Of a stretch of DNA of 64,000 nt, positions 32,443 to 40,602 are shown piece after piece. A program made the translations under genes and the position numbers. The stretch is from Streptomyces sp. CB09001 (GTDB lineage Bacteria > Actinomycetota > Actinomycetes > Streptomycetales > Streptomycetaceae). Where the stretch lies: positions 1,860,001 to 1,924,000 of the forward strand of contig NZ_CP026730.1 in the NCBI RefSeq assembly GCF_003369795.1. The letters are read 5' to 3'. A model generated the notes under the pieces. The model saw nothing but the letters and a program-made list of their open reading frames with translations, had not been told where the DNA came from and made no database searches. Position 1 is the stretch's first letter. Each line of letters begins with the position of its first letter.

Positions 32443-33732
32443 TTGAGACCCATACGTGTTCGGATCGGTGTACTCGGACTGGCCCTGGTGGCGGGGCTCG
32501 CGGCCCCCACGACGGCGACGGCGGCACCCCGGGCGGGCGGCGCCGCCCCCGCACCGACGGTGGAGGAGCGGCGGCTGGACGGGGAGGTGCCCCGGGAGAT
32601 CCTGCGCCGCTCCGGCTTCGCCGCCGTGGCACCGGCCTTCGCCCGGGGGCTCGGGCGCGCGGACTCCTACCGCGAGGCGCGTGCCCTCGTGGCGCGCGAG
32701 GGCGGGGCGCTGTGGCGGCGGGCGGTGGACCGGGTGCAGGGGCGCGGTCCGGCCCGCGGGGACCTCAGCCGGGACGACGACCGCCCGCTGTACTGGGCAC
32801 GGCTCGGGATGACGCGGGAGCTGCGCACCTGGGAGCCCGGGTTCGAGCTGGGCGGGCGGCAGCGGGCCGCGCTGCTGGCGGAGCTGGAGCGCACCTCGCG
32901 CGGCCAGGCCGACCTCCGCCTGCCGGGCGGCCACCAGCACGGGCACGGCAAGGGGGTCAGGCGGGTGCTGCTCACCGGCTTCGACCCCTTCACGCTGGAC
33001 CGGGACATCCGGATCTCCAACCCCTCCGGCGCCGTCGCGCTCGCCCTGGACGGCACGGTGATCGACACCCCGGACGGTCCCGCCCGGGTGGAGACGGCCG
33101 TGTTCCCGGTGCGCTGGGCGGACTTCGCCAAGGGGACGGTGGAGCGGGCGCTGCGGCCGTACCTGCCGCGGGTGGACCTGTTCACCACGGTGAGCCAGGG
33201 CCGGGTCGGGCGGTTCGACGTGGAGCGGACCAACGGGGCCTGGCGGGGCGGCTTCCCGGACAACGACAACGTCTCCCGCACGGAGACGGTCCCGGTGGCC
33301 GACCCGGCCTCGCAGCCGCAGTGGACGACGACCACGTTGCCGTACGCGGCGGTCACGGCGGCGGACACCGGCCGCTTCCCCGTGTACGACAACACGAGCG
33401 TGACGGAGATCCCGGCGGGAGGCTCCGAGGCGGTCGTACGGCCGGACGGGCCCACGCCCGGGTCGACGGCCCGGGAGGGGGGCGGCGGGAACTACCTCTC
33501 CAACGAGATCGCCTACCGCGCGACGCTGCTGCGGGACCGGCTCGGGCTGCACGGCACACTGCCGGGCGGGCACGTGCACACGCCGGTGCTTCAGTTCGGG
33601 ACCGGGAACACCGATCCGGCGACGGGGGCGGTCACCGACCCGCAGTTCGTGCGCAACCGGCTGGACATCGTGGCGCAGACGCGGGCGATCGTGGCCGTGG
33701 CGGTCAGTGCCCCGGGGTCTGACCGGGGCTGA
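32443..33732 (+). CDS. secreted pyroglutamyl-peptidase-like protein lacking the catalytic cysteine
   Basis: 429 residues. A signal peptide (residues 1-28, ending ATAAP) leads into an extra N-terminal domain. The pyroglutamyl peptidase I fold follows from VRRVLLTGFDPF (about residue 175) to the end. The catalytic Glu is retained (about Glu261, FDVERTN) and so is the His (about 379, GHVHTP). The position of the nucleophilic cysteine in the family motif A-G-T-Y-V-C-N is Ser353 here (GGNYLSNEIAY). Cysteine peptidase activity is therefore doubtful. The TTG start at 32443 is the only start codon giving a normal signal peptide. The 3' end overlaps the convergent EI24 gene by 29 bases. Confidence 0.82.
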   Translation: MRPIRVRIGVLGLALVAGLAAPTTATAAPRAGGAAPAPTVEERRLDGEVPREILRRSGFAAVAPAFARGLGRADSYREARALVAREGGALWRRAVDRVQGRGPARGDLSRDDDRPLYWARLGMTRELRTWEPGFELGGRQRAALLAELERTSRGQADLRLPGGHQHGHGKGVRRVLLTGFDPFTLDRDIRISNPSGAVALALDGTVIDTPDGPARVETAVFPVRWADFAKGTVERALRPYLPRVDLFTTVSQGRVGRFDVERTNGAWRGGFPDNDNVSRTETVPVADPASQPQWTTTTLPYAAVTAADTGRFPVYDNTSVTEIPAGGSEAVVRPDGPTPGSTAREGGGGNYLSNEIAYRATLLRDRLGLHGTLPGGHVHTPVLQFGTGNTDPATGAVTDPQFVRNRLDIVAQTRAIVAVAVSAPGSDRG

Positions 33733-34528
33733 GCGCCGGGTCGGCGGTACCGCCCTCGGACGGGTCGTCGGCGCCGTCGCGGGTCTCCTCGCCCAGCAGT
33801 TCCCGGGCGAGGAGCGTGGCGCCGGCGACCGCGCCGGGCATCAGGAACACGGCGACGAACGGCACCAGGAAGGACACGCCCAGCGGGGTGCCGAAGCCCC
33901 AGACCAGCATCCGGCGGGAGCGCAGGAGGGCGAGGCGTTCGCGCAGTTCGACGCCGCGGCGCTGGAGGGCGACGGCGGCGAGCTCCTCGGTGAGGAAGAA
34001 GCCGGTGACGAAGAAGCCGACCACCGGGACCACGGTCTGGCCGAGGACCGGGATGAAGCCGAGCGCGAAGAGCAGCACGCCCCACAGCGCGGCGCGGAGG
34101 AGGATCCGCAGACTGTCGCGGCCCGAGATCCACAGCTCGCGCCAGAGCGGCAGGTCGGACCGGGGCGCCGTGCCGTCCGGGGAGACGTCGCGGTCGACGC
34201 GTTCGGAGAGGGCCTCGTAGAAGGGCTGGCCGACCAGCAGGGTCACCGCGGTGAAGGTGAGGACGGCCAGGAGCAGGGCGAGGGCGAACAGCACGGCGGT
34301 GAGGAAGCCGCGGAAGAGTCCGAGATAGGGACTCGACCAGTCGTCGGCGAAGGGGGTCACCCACGCGACGAAGTCCTCGCCCCACAGCGCGAGCGCGACC
34401 AGCACGCCCACGTACAGGACCAGGGTGATCAGGCCCGGGACGAGCCCGAAGCCGTAGCTCCTGCCGTGCCGGGCCACCCAGCGCTGGCCCTTCAGCAGAT
34501 GGCCGAACCCCACCCCAAGATCACGCAT
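33704..34528 (-). CDS. EI24 (CysZ-like) membrane protein
   Basis: 274 residues with four to six membrane segments (about 30-52, 80-105, 150-180 and 215-240) and the family pattern GFGHLLKGQRWVARHGRSYGFGLVPGLI at the start. EI24/CysZ proteins include sulfate transporters, but no sulfur genes are nearby, so the substrate is open. ATG 34528 is used; a GTG three codons earlier is possible. The C-terminal tail is Asp/Gly/Pro-rich and cytoplasmic. Confidence 0.85.
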   Translation of the reverse strand: MRDLGVGFGHLLKGQRWVARHGRSYGFGLVPGLITLVLYVGVLVALALWGEDFVAWVTPFADDWSSPYLGLFRGFLTAVLFALALLLAVLTFTAVTLLVGQPFYEALSERVDRDVSPDGTAPRSDLPLWRELWISGRDSLRILLRAALWGVLLFALGFIPVLGQTVVPVVGFFVTGFFLTEELAAVALQRRGVELRERLALLRSRRMLVWGFGTPLGVSFLVPFVAVFLMPGAVAGATLLARELLGEETRDGADDPSEGGTADPALSPGQTPGH

Positions 34529-34594
34529 GGGCGGCACTCTACCGGTCGGGGCGCCGGCCCGGTCCCGGCCCAGCCCCCGTCCCGGCCCAGCCCT

Positions 34595-34650
34595 CGTTCC
34601 CGTTCCCGTTCCCGTTCCCGTTCCCGTTCCCGTTCCGGTTCCGGTTCCGG
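34595..34650. repeat. hexanucleotide microsatellite next to the ohr stop codon
   Basis: Seven copies of CGTTCC followed by two of GGTTCC and a GG, ending at the base before the ohr stop codon on the minus strand. Copy number is likely to vary between strains. It lies in the ohr 3' untranslated region and 67 bases from the start of the EI24 gene. Confidence 0.85.
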
Positions 34651-35070
34651 TCAGGCGAGCGTCACGGTGATGTTGCCGCGGGTCGCCTTGGAGTACGGGC
34701 AGACCTGGTGGGCCTTCTCGACCAGCGACCGCGCGGTGGCGGCGTCGACCGACGGGATCTCGGCGGAGATCTCGACGATGATCCCGAAGCCGTCGTCGTT
34801 CTTGCCGATGCCCACCTTCGCGGTCACGGTGGAACCGGAGATGTCGGCACCCTCCGCGCGGGCCACGACGCCGAGGGCGCCCTGGAAGCAGGCGCTGTAC
34901 CCGGCGGCGAAGAGCTGCTCCGGGTTGGTACCGGCGCCGTTGCCGCCCATCTCCTTGGGCGGGTTCACGACGAGGTCGAGCGTGCCGTCGTCGGTGGCCA
35001 CCCGTCCGTCGCGGCCGTTCTCGGCGGTGGCGACGGCGGTGTAGAGGACTTCGGACTGCTGGATGGGCAT
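34651..35070 (-). CDS. ohr: organic hydroperoxide resistance protein (Ohr/OsmC family)
   Basis: 139 residues with both redox cysteines of Ohr: Cys61 in AGYSACFQGAL and Cys124 in HQVCPYSKAT. It reduces organic hydroperoxides with lipoyl or thiol donors in the cytoplasm. The ATG at 35070 is preceded by AGGAGGAAG. Ohr genes are usually controlled by MarR-type OhrR. A MarR gene lies 1.3 kb away but is separated by an MDR reductase, so the link is uncertain. Confidence 0.94.
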   Translation of the reverse strand: MPIQQSEVLYTAVATAENGRDGRVATDDGTLDLVVNPPKEMGGNGAGTNPEQLFAAGYSACFQGALGVVARAEGADISGSTVTAKVGIGKNDDGFGIIVEISAEIPSVDAATARSLVEKAHQVCPYSKATRGNITVTLA

Positions 35071-35163
35071 ACGGGTGTCTTCCTCCTAGGTCCGCCGTGA
35101 CTCGCGCCCACGATCACGACGGATTTCGGAAAGACGCTACCGCATGCCGGAATTCTCGGGAAG

Positions 35164-36186
35164 TCAGAGCTTGACGATCATCTTCCCGGTGTTGTCGCCG
35201 CGCAGGACCCCGAGGAACGCCTCCAGGTTGTTCTCGATGCCCTCGACGACGGTCTCGCGGTACTTCAGCTCGCCGGTGCGGACCCAGGGGCCGACCTCCT
35301 CGACGAACTTCGGCTGGAGGTCGTAGTGGTCGCCGACCAGGAAGCCCTCGATGCGGCCGCGGGTCTGGATGAGGCGGGCGAGGTTCTTCGGGCCGGGTGC
35401 GGGCTCGGTGTTGTTGTAGACGGAGATCGCGCCGCAGATGGCGATGCGGCCGTTGAGGTTGAGGGAGCCGATGGCGGCCTCCAGGTGGTCGCCGCCGACG
35501 TTGTCGAAGTAGACGTCGACGCCGTCCGGGGCGGCGGCGCGCAGCTGCTCGCTCACCGGGCCGTTCTTGTAGTTGAAGGCGGCGTCGAAGCCGTACTCGT
35601 CGAGGAGCAGCTTGACCTTCTCGTCCGAGCCGGCCGAGCCGATGACCCGCGAGGCGCCCTTGAGCCTGGCGATCTGCCCCACCTGGCTGCCTACGGCGCC
35701 CGCGGCGCCCGAGACGAAGACGGAGTCGCCCTCCTTGAAGGCGGCCGTGCGCAGCAGGCCGGCGTAGGCGGTGAGCCCCGTCATGCCGAGCACGCCCAGG
35801 TACGTCGACAGGGGTGCCGCGTCCGGGTCCACCTTGACGGCGTTCTTCGCGTCCACGGCGGCGTACTCGCGCCAGCCGAAGGAGTGCAGGACGTGGTCGC
35901 CGACGGCGAAGCCCTCGGCGTTGGAGGCGACGACCTCGCCGACCGCGCCGCCCAGCATGGGCTTGTCCAGCTCGTAGGGGGCGGCGTAGGACTTGGCGGC
36001 GCTCATGCGCCCGCGCATGTACGGGTCGACGGAGACGTACCGGTTGCGCACCAGCACCTGCCCGGTGCCCGGGGTGGGGACCTCCGCCTCGACGAGCGCG
36101 AAGTCCTCGGGCTTGGGCCAGCCGACCGGGCGGGTGACCAGGTGCCATGCGCGGTTGACGGCGGGGAGGGCGGGGGAGTCGGTCAT
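35164..36186 (-). CDS. NADP-dependent MDR oxidoreductase (zinc-independent)
   Basis: 340 residues. N-terminal GroES-like domain with VSVDPYMRGRM (residues about 49-59), the signature of the leukotriene B4 dehydrogenase / curcumin reductase group. The Rossmann motif is VFVSGAAGAVGSQVGQIARLKG (about 153-174). No zinc-binding cysteines are present. It reduces activated double bonds or quinones. The ATG at 36186 follows AGGAAAGG. The 5' leader contains five tandem 11-bp repeats and, beyond them, palindromes probably bound by the divergent MarR protein. Confidence 0.92.
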   Translation of the reverse strand: MTDSPALPAVNRAWHLVTRPVGWPKPEDFALVEAEVPTPGTGQVLVRNRYVSVDPYMRGRMSAAKSYAAPYELDKPMLGGAVGEVVASNAEGFAVGDHVLHSFGWREYAAVDAKNAVKVDPDAAPLSTYLGVLGMTGLTAYAGLLRTAAFKEGDSVFVSGAAGAVGSQVGQIARLKGASRVIGSAGSDEKVKLLLDEYGFDAAFNYKNGPVSEQLRAAAPDGVDVYFDNVGGDHLEAAIGSLNLNGRIAICGAISVYNNTEPAPGPKNLARLIQTRGRIEGFLVGDHYDLQPKFVEEVGPWVRTGELKYRETVVEGIENNLEAFLGVLRGDNTGKMIVKL

Positions 36187-36205
36187 GAGGCACCTTTCCT
36201 AAGGC

Positions 36206-36260
36206 TTGCTCGGGACTTGCTCGGGACTTGCTCGGGACTTGCTCGGGGCTCGCTCGGGAC
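36206..36260. repeat. five tandem 11-bp repeats in the MDR gene leader
   Basis: TTGCTCGGGAC repeats at 36206, 36217, 36228, 36239 and 36250; the last two copies have one mismatch each. The 11-base period is one DNA turn. The array lies between the MDR ribosome site and the palindromic operators. Confidence 0.85.
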
Positions 36261-36274
36261 TTGCCTGCCGAGAA

Positions 36275-36316
36275 TGTTTCATGCTCTGAAACAACCATGC
36301 GGCTGAACATTTCAGC
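36275..36316. promoter_or_regulatory. two MarR-type operators in the divergent MDR/MarR promoter region
   Basis: TGTTTCA-N5-TGAAACA (36275-36293) and GCTGA-N5-TCAGC (36302-36316) are both perfect dyads with a 5-base centre. The second abuts the probable promoter of the marR gene, so the regulator likely controls both directions. Confidence 0.7.
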
Positions 36317-36345
36317 TTGTCAAACAAATGGGTACCCTGGATTCC

Positions 36346-36801
36346 ATGGCCACACCACGCGACACGACCCGCCGCCCCGACGCTCTCACCCTGGAAGTCG
36401 TCGAGCTGATCGGCGAGGTCGTGGCCCGCTTCCACGCGGACTACGAGGAGGCGGCGGCGGAGCGCGCCCTGACCGGGGCGCAGGCCAAGCTGCTGAGCCT
36501 GCTGTCACTGGAGCCGCTGCCGATGCGGAAGCTGGCCCAGAAGCTGAAGTGCGAGCCGTCGAACGTCACGGGGATCGTGGACCGGCTGGAGGCACGGGGC
36601 CTGGTCGAGCGCCGCCCCGACCCCGGCGACCGCCGGGTGAAGGTCGCGGCGGCGACGGAGGAGGGGCGCCGGGTGGCACGAGGGCTGCGGGAGTCACTGC
36701 GGTTCGCGCGGGAGCCGCTGGCGGGGCTGTCGGAGGGCGAGCGAGTGGCGCTGCGGGACGCGCTGCGCCTGATGGTCGGCGAGGGCTCACCGGAGAGCTG
36801 A
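36346..36801 (+). CDS. MarR family transcriptional regulator
   Basis: 151 residues with a winged helix-turn-helix: ALTGAQAKLLSLLSLEPLPMRKLAQKLKCEPSNVTGIVDRLEARGLVERRPDPGDRRVKVAAATEEGRR (about residues 37-105). No OhrR-type N-terminal redox cysteine is seen; the only cysteine is in the recognition region (KLKCEPSN). The ATG at 36346 lies exactly seven bases after TACCCT (36333-36338), so it is probably leaderless; an in-frame ATG at 36328 is rejected on that ground. It is divergent from the MDR reductase, its likely target. Confidence 0.92.
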   Translation: MATPRDTTRRPDALTLEVVELIGEVVARFHADYEEAAAERALTGAQAKLLSLLSLEPLPMRKLAQKLKCEPSNVTGIVDRLEARGLVERRPDPGDRRVKVAAATEEGRRVARGLRESLRFAREPLAGLSEGERVALRDALRLMVGEGSPES

Positions 36802-36904
36802 CCCTCACCCCGGGCCGAACCGCTCCCGCGTCGCGCTCCTCGCGCCGCAGCCGTCCCCGGAGGGCCGGGGGCGCCGCACGAGCAGCAAGGACCGTGAGCA
36901 GGTC

Positions 36905-37291
36905 GTGCGCTGGTGCCGTGAGTTCTGTGTCGATGTCGGGGAGCAGCACTCCATCGACCTGATCGACGCCGGCTCCTGGGACGACTCGCGCTTCGGCGAC
37001 CGGCACTTCACGTGGTGGGAGTCCCCGGAGGGCACCCCCGTGGCGATGGCTGCCACGACCTCGGTCGTCGGCGGCATGGTCCGGGTGGACCCCGTCTACA
37101 CCCCGGCCCGTCTCCGCGGCCGTGGCTACGCCGGGGCCGTGACGGTCGAGGTGAGCAGGTCCGCGCTGGCCGCGGGAGCCACGGACGTCGTCCTGTTCAC
37201 GGACCCGGACAACCCCACCAGCAATGCCCTCTACCAGCGCATCGGGTATGTCCGCGTCGCCGACTTCGCCGGGTACAGGTTCTCCTCGTGA
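36905..37291 (+). pseudogene. N-terminally truncated GNAT acetyltransferase remnant
   Basis: Codes for the C-terminal acetyltransferase half only: VRVDPVYTPARLRGRGYAGAVTVEVSRSAL is motif A, and DPDNPTSNALYQRIGYVRVADFAGYRF is the end of the fold. In related two-domain GNAT proteins the segment around DREQVVRWCREFC lies mid-protein. Here that reading frame continues upstream for about 30 codons without a start codon or ribosome site, up to the end of marR. The first ~150 residues seem to have been deleted. A short functional protein from GTG 36905 cannot be excluded. Confidence 0.55.
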
Positions 37292-37300
37292 GCGGAACTC

Positions 37301-38080
37301 CTACGTGCACCACCACAGGAAGCGGTCGCAGGTTTCCGTGGGCGTCGGGTCCGGGGGCTCCGGCGGGGTGGGGGTCGTCGTCGGGGCCGGGTCGTCGCCG
37401 GACTCGGGGGACGACGGGTCCGGGTTCGCGGGGCCGGTGGGATCCGGGGGCGGGGGGCGGGAGGCCGACGGGGAGTCGGGCCCGGTCTCCGTCGGGGACT
37501 TGGTGGCCTCCGGGGACTCCGACGGGGAGGCCGACACCGTTGTCGACGCCGATGCGTCGGGGGACGCGGAGCCCGAGGCCGTGGTCGTCCGCGTGGTGTC
37601 GTCGACCGGGACCGCCGACGCCTCGCCCACCTCCCTCGTCGCCTCGCCGTCCGTCGTCTCGCCGCCCGCCGCGGCCGGTTTCTCCGGGGAGTGCGGGGCG
37701 TCCGTGCCGAGTTCGGCCAGGCTCAGTCCCCCGGCCGCCAGGACGAAGCCCGCGGCGACGAGCAGGGTCCGGCGGCGGCGCCTGCGGTGGGCGGCGGCCT
37801 TGCGGTCACGGCGGCTGGAGCGAGCGCCGGGTGCGGCGTCGTCCGCACCCTCGTCGGGCGTTTCGTCGAGCGTTTCGTCGGGTGTCTCGTCGGGTGTCTC
37901 GTCGGGTGTCTCGTCGAGCGTCCTGGCCGCCGCCGTCGCCTGGTCCGCGAGTCGCGGCGAGGTCGTCCCACCCGCCGTCAGATGGACGTCCGCAGCGGGG
38001 AGTTCGTGGCAGGGCGTGCCGCAGCCCGGGCAGGCGAGAGCGCCGTTGAGGTGCCGTCGGCACGGGTGGCAGTAGTCCAT
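37301..38080 (-). CDS. SCO2400 family protein
   Basis: 259 residues. It begins MDYCHPCRRHLNGALACPGCGTPCHELP, with two CxxC-type pairs (C4/C7 and C17/C20) plus C24, a zinc-ribbon-like start. Then come a DETP-type tandem repeat (six 4-residue units near residues 55-78), an Arg-rich stretch, one membrane segment (LLVAAGFVLAAGGLSLAEL, about 105-123), and a long Pro/Thr/Ser tail ending CDRFLWWCT. The layout suggests a cytoplasmic zinc-binding head anchored to the membrane with an extracellular disordered tail. The function is unknown. Confidence 0.85.
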   Translation of the reverse strand: MDYCHPCRRHLNGALACPGCGTPCHELPAADVHLTAGGTTSPRLADQATAAARTLDETPDETPDETPDETLDETPDEGADDAAPGARSSRRDRKAAAHRRRRRRTLLVAAGFVLAAGGLSLAELGTDAPHSPEKPAAAGGETTDGEATREVGEASAVPVDDTTRTTTASGSASPDASASTTVSASPSESPEATKSPTETGPDSPSASRPPPPDPTGPANPDPSSPESGDDPAPTTTPTPPEPPDPTPTETCDRFLWWCT

Positions 38081-38209
38081 GACGCGGGAAGGTTAAGTTC
38101 CGGGACGGGCGCGTTCCTAGAGGTCACTGTGAAAGTTGTGTGGGGAAGCATGCGAGGGCCGCCTCTCCCCCACTTGCGAAACTGCCGAAATCGTTATGTG
38201 TCCGACCCA

Positions 38210-38239
38210 TTGACACTCCGAGCACCCCGTCCTTACTGT
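38210..38239 (+). promoter_or_regulatory. promoter of the sugar catabolic unit
   Basis: TTGACA (38210-38215), an 18-base spacer, then TACTGT (38234-38239). The expected start point falls near 38246, just before the bipartite CGAAC box. Confidence 0.65.
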
Positions 38240-38252
38240 CACGCCAGCATTT

Positions 38253-38276
38253 CGAACGAGTGACGAAATATCGAAC
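38253..38276 (+). promoter_or_regulatory. bipartite CGAAC box, copy 1
   Basis: CGAAC at 38253 and 38272, 19 bases apart, the second within CGAAATATCGAACAC. It lies just downstream of the predicted -10, a position expected to repress. A matching box with identical spacing precedes the second unit at 40603-40626. Confidence 0.6.
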
Positions 38277-38295
38277 ACAGCGAAGGGCAGCCGCC

Positions 38296-39462
38296 GTGCG
38301 CATCACCGGAATCAGCACACACGTGGTCGGGACGCCGTGGCGCAACCTGACCTACGTCCAGGTGCACACCGACGAGGGCCTCACCGGAGTCGGCGAGACC
38401 CGGATGCTGGGGCACACCGACGCTCTTCTCGGCTACCTGAAGGAGGCCGAGGCCAACCACATTCTCGGCTCCGACCCCTTCGCTGTCGAGGACCTCGTCC
38501 GCCGCATGAAGTACGGCGACTACGGGCGCGCGGGCGAGATCGTGATGTCCGGCATCGCGGTCGTCGAGATGGCGTGCTGGGACATCAAGGGCAAGGCTCT
38601 CGGGGTCCCGGTGTGGCAGCTGCTGGGCGGGAAGGTCACGGACAAGGTCAAGGCGTACGCCAACGGGTGGTACACCACCGAGCGGACGCCGGAGGCGTAC
38701 CACAAGGCCGCGCAGGGAGTCATGGAGCGCGGGTACCGGGCGCTGAAGATCGACCCGTTCGGCACCGGGCACTTCGAGCTGGACCAGCAGCAGACGAACT
38801 ACGCCGTGTCGCTGATCGAGGCCGTGCGGGACGCCATCGGGCCGGACGCCGAGCTGATGCTGGAGATGCACGGCCGGTTCTCGCCGTCCACCGCGGTCCG
38901 GCTCGCGCGTGAACTCGCGCCGTTCAAGCCGGCCTGGCTGGAGGAGCCGGTCCCGCCGGAGAACCTCAAGGCGTTGAAGAAGGTCGCCGAGAAGGTCGAC
39001 ATCCCGGTCGCCACGGGTGAGCGCATCCACGACCGGATCGAGTTCCGCGAGCTGTTCGAGGACCAGTCGGTGGACGTCATCCAGCCCGACGTCGGTCACA
39101 TCGGCGGCATCTGGGAGACCCGGAAGCTGGCCGCGACCGCCGAGACCCACTACACGCTGGTCGCCCCGCACAACGTCGGTGGGCCCGTGCTCACCGCCGC
39201 GAGCCTCCAGGTCGGGTTCACCTCCCCGAACTTCAAGATCCTGGAGCACTTCAACGACTTCGCGGACGCGGAGATCAAGAAGGTCGTGAAGGGCGCGCCG
39301 CGGGTCGACCCGGAGGACGGGTGCTTCCACCTCTCCGACGCGCCCGGTCTCGGGGTCGAGCTGGACACCGACGCGGCGGCCGAGTTCCCGCAGCAGCAGG
39401 CGCGGTTCGACCTGTGGGCCGAGGGCTGGGAGCAGCGCAATCCGAAGGGGACCGGGGCATGA
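38296..39462 (+). CDS. enolase-superfamily sugar acid dehydratase (mandelate racemase type)
   Basis: 388 residues. N-terminal capping domain MRITGISTHVVGTPWRNLTYVQVHTDEGLTGVGE, then the barrel with a catalytic Lys in ALKIDPFG (about residue 155), metal ligands in LMLEMHGRFS (Glu about 196), WLEEPVPPEN (Glu about 221) and ATGERIHDR (Glu about 246), QPDVGHIGG, and a late catalytic His in VAPHNVGG. Such enzymes dehydrate aldonic acids. The neighbouring dehydrogenase and sugar importer fit this, but the exact sugar cannot be read. The start is GTG at 38296. It overlaps the next gene as ATGA. Confidence 0.88.
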   Translation: MRITGISTHVVGTPWRNLTYVQVHTDEGLTGVGETRMLGHTDALLGYLKEAEANHILGSDPFAVEDLVRRMKYGDYGRAGEIVMSGIAVVEMACWDIKGKALGVPVWQLLGGKVTDKVKAYANGWYTTERTPEAYHKAAQGVMERGYRALKIDPFGTGHFELDQQQTNYAVSLIEAVRDAIGPDAELMLEMHGRFSPSTAVRLARELAPFKPAWLEEPVPPENLKALKKVAEKVDIPVATGERIHDRIEFRELFEDQSVDVIQPDVGHIGGIWETRKLAATAETHYTLVAPHNVGGPVLTAASLQVGFTSPNFKILEHFNDFADAEIKKVVKGAPRVDPEDGCFHLSDAPGLGVELDTDAAAEFPQQQARFDLWAEGWEQRNPKGTGA

Positions 39463-40475
39463 GCGGCGCGGTCCTGGTCGAGTCGCCGGGGGTGCACCGG
39501 CTCGTGCCGCACGAGCCGCGTGAACCGGGGCCCGGCGAGGCACTGGTGCGGGTGCACGCCGCGGGGATCTGCGGCAGCGACCGCGAGGTCTACCAGGGCA
39601 ACCGGCCCGAGGGGTACGTGCGTTATCCGCTCACCCCCGGGCACGAGTGGTCCGGGACCGTGGAGCGGACCGGTGCCGGGGTCCCGGCCTCGCTCGTCGG
39701 CCGGAAGGTCGTGGGCGAGGGCTTCCGCAACTGCCAGGTGTGCGACCGCTGCCACGCGGGCGAGACGACGCTGTGCACGGCCGGGTACGAGGAGACCGGG
39801 TTCACCCAGCCGGGCGCCATGGCCCCGACGCTGACCCTGCCCGCCCGGCTGCTGCACGCCCTGCCCGACGACGCCGACCTCACCGCCGCGGCACTGCTGG
39901 AGCCCGCGGCCTGCATCGCCGCCGCCGCGCTCAAGGCGAACGCCGTGCCGGGCGAACGCGTCGCCGTCGTCGGCACGGGCACGCTCGGCATGTTCGCCGT
40001 GCAGTTCCTGCGCGCCGCCTCCCCGGCCGAGCTGCTGGTGGTCGGTACGCGGGGGGACCGGGAGGCGCTGTCCCGGCGGTTCGGCGCGACCGACTTCCGC
40101 ACCAAGGACCGGCCGCTCCCGGACGACTTCGACGTCGTGATCGAGACCGCCGGTTCCGCGGACGCCGCGCGCACGGCCGCCGGGCTGCTGCGCCGGGGCG
40201 GGCGCCTGGTGCTGACCGGCATCCCGGCGCCGGGCGCCGACGGCCTCGACCCGACCGACCTGGTCGTACGGCAGCTGGAGGTGCACACCGTCTTCGGGGC
40301 GCCGCCGGACGCCTGGGCGCACACGGTGCGGGTCTTCGCGGCCGGTCTGCTCGATCCGCGGCCGCTGGTGACGCACGAGCTGCCGCTCGAGGAGTTCTCG
40401 GAGGCCATCGAACTGGTGGGCTCCGGCGACCCGAAGGTCGGCAAGGTGCTGCTGCACCCGGAAGCCCTCCCCTGA
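39459..40475 (+). CDS. zinc-dependent MDR dehydrogenase
   Basis: 338 residues. The catalytic zinc ligand is Cys38 in AAGICGSDRE, with GHEWSG (His and Glu) near residue 63. The four structural zinc cysteines are spaced CxxCxxC...C in CQVCDRCHAGETTLC (about 92-106). The Rossmann motif is VAVVGTGTLGMFAVQF (about 167-182). It is probably a polyol or sugar dehydrogenase. Its ATG overlaps the stop of the dehydratase gene by four bases, so the two are translationally coupled and probably successive steps of one pathway. Confidence 0.9.
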   Translation: MSGAVLVESPGVHRLVPHEPREPGPGEALVRVHAAGICGSDREVYQGNRPEGYVRYPLTPGHEWSGTVERTGAGVPASLVGRKVVGEGFRNCQVCDRCHAGETTLCTAGYEETGFTQPGAMAPTLTLPARLLHALPDDADLTAAALLEPAACIAAAALKANAVPGERVAVVGTGTLGMFAVQFLRAASPAELLVVGTRGDREALSRRFGATDFRTKDRPLPDDFDVVIETAGSADAARTAAGLLRRGGRLVLTGIPAPGADGLDPTDLVVRQLEVHTVFGAPPDAWAHTVRVFAAGLLDPRPLVTHELPLEEFSEAIELVGSGDPKVGKVLLHPEALP

Positions 40476-40602
40476 GCCGTACGCCGGTGCGGGGGCGACC
40501 TGACGGCCTCCGTACCGGCGTACACCCACCGGACCGGACGCGGCGCGCCCAGGCCGCCGAGCCGATGCGGCTCGCACCGCCGGCCGCCCGCACCCGCGGT
40601 TG

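Noticed and set aside
36206..36260. CRISPR-like array
   Set aside because: The 11-bp units are directly adjacent with no spacers and no cas genes are present; they are a simple tandem repeat.
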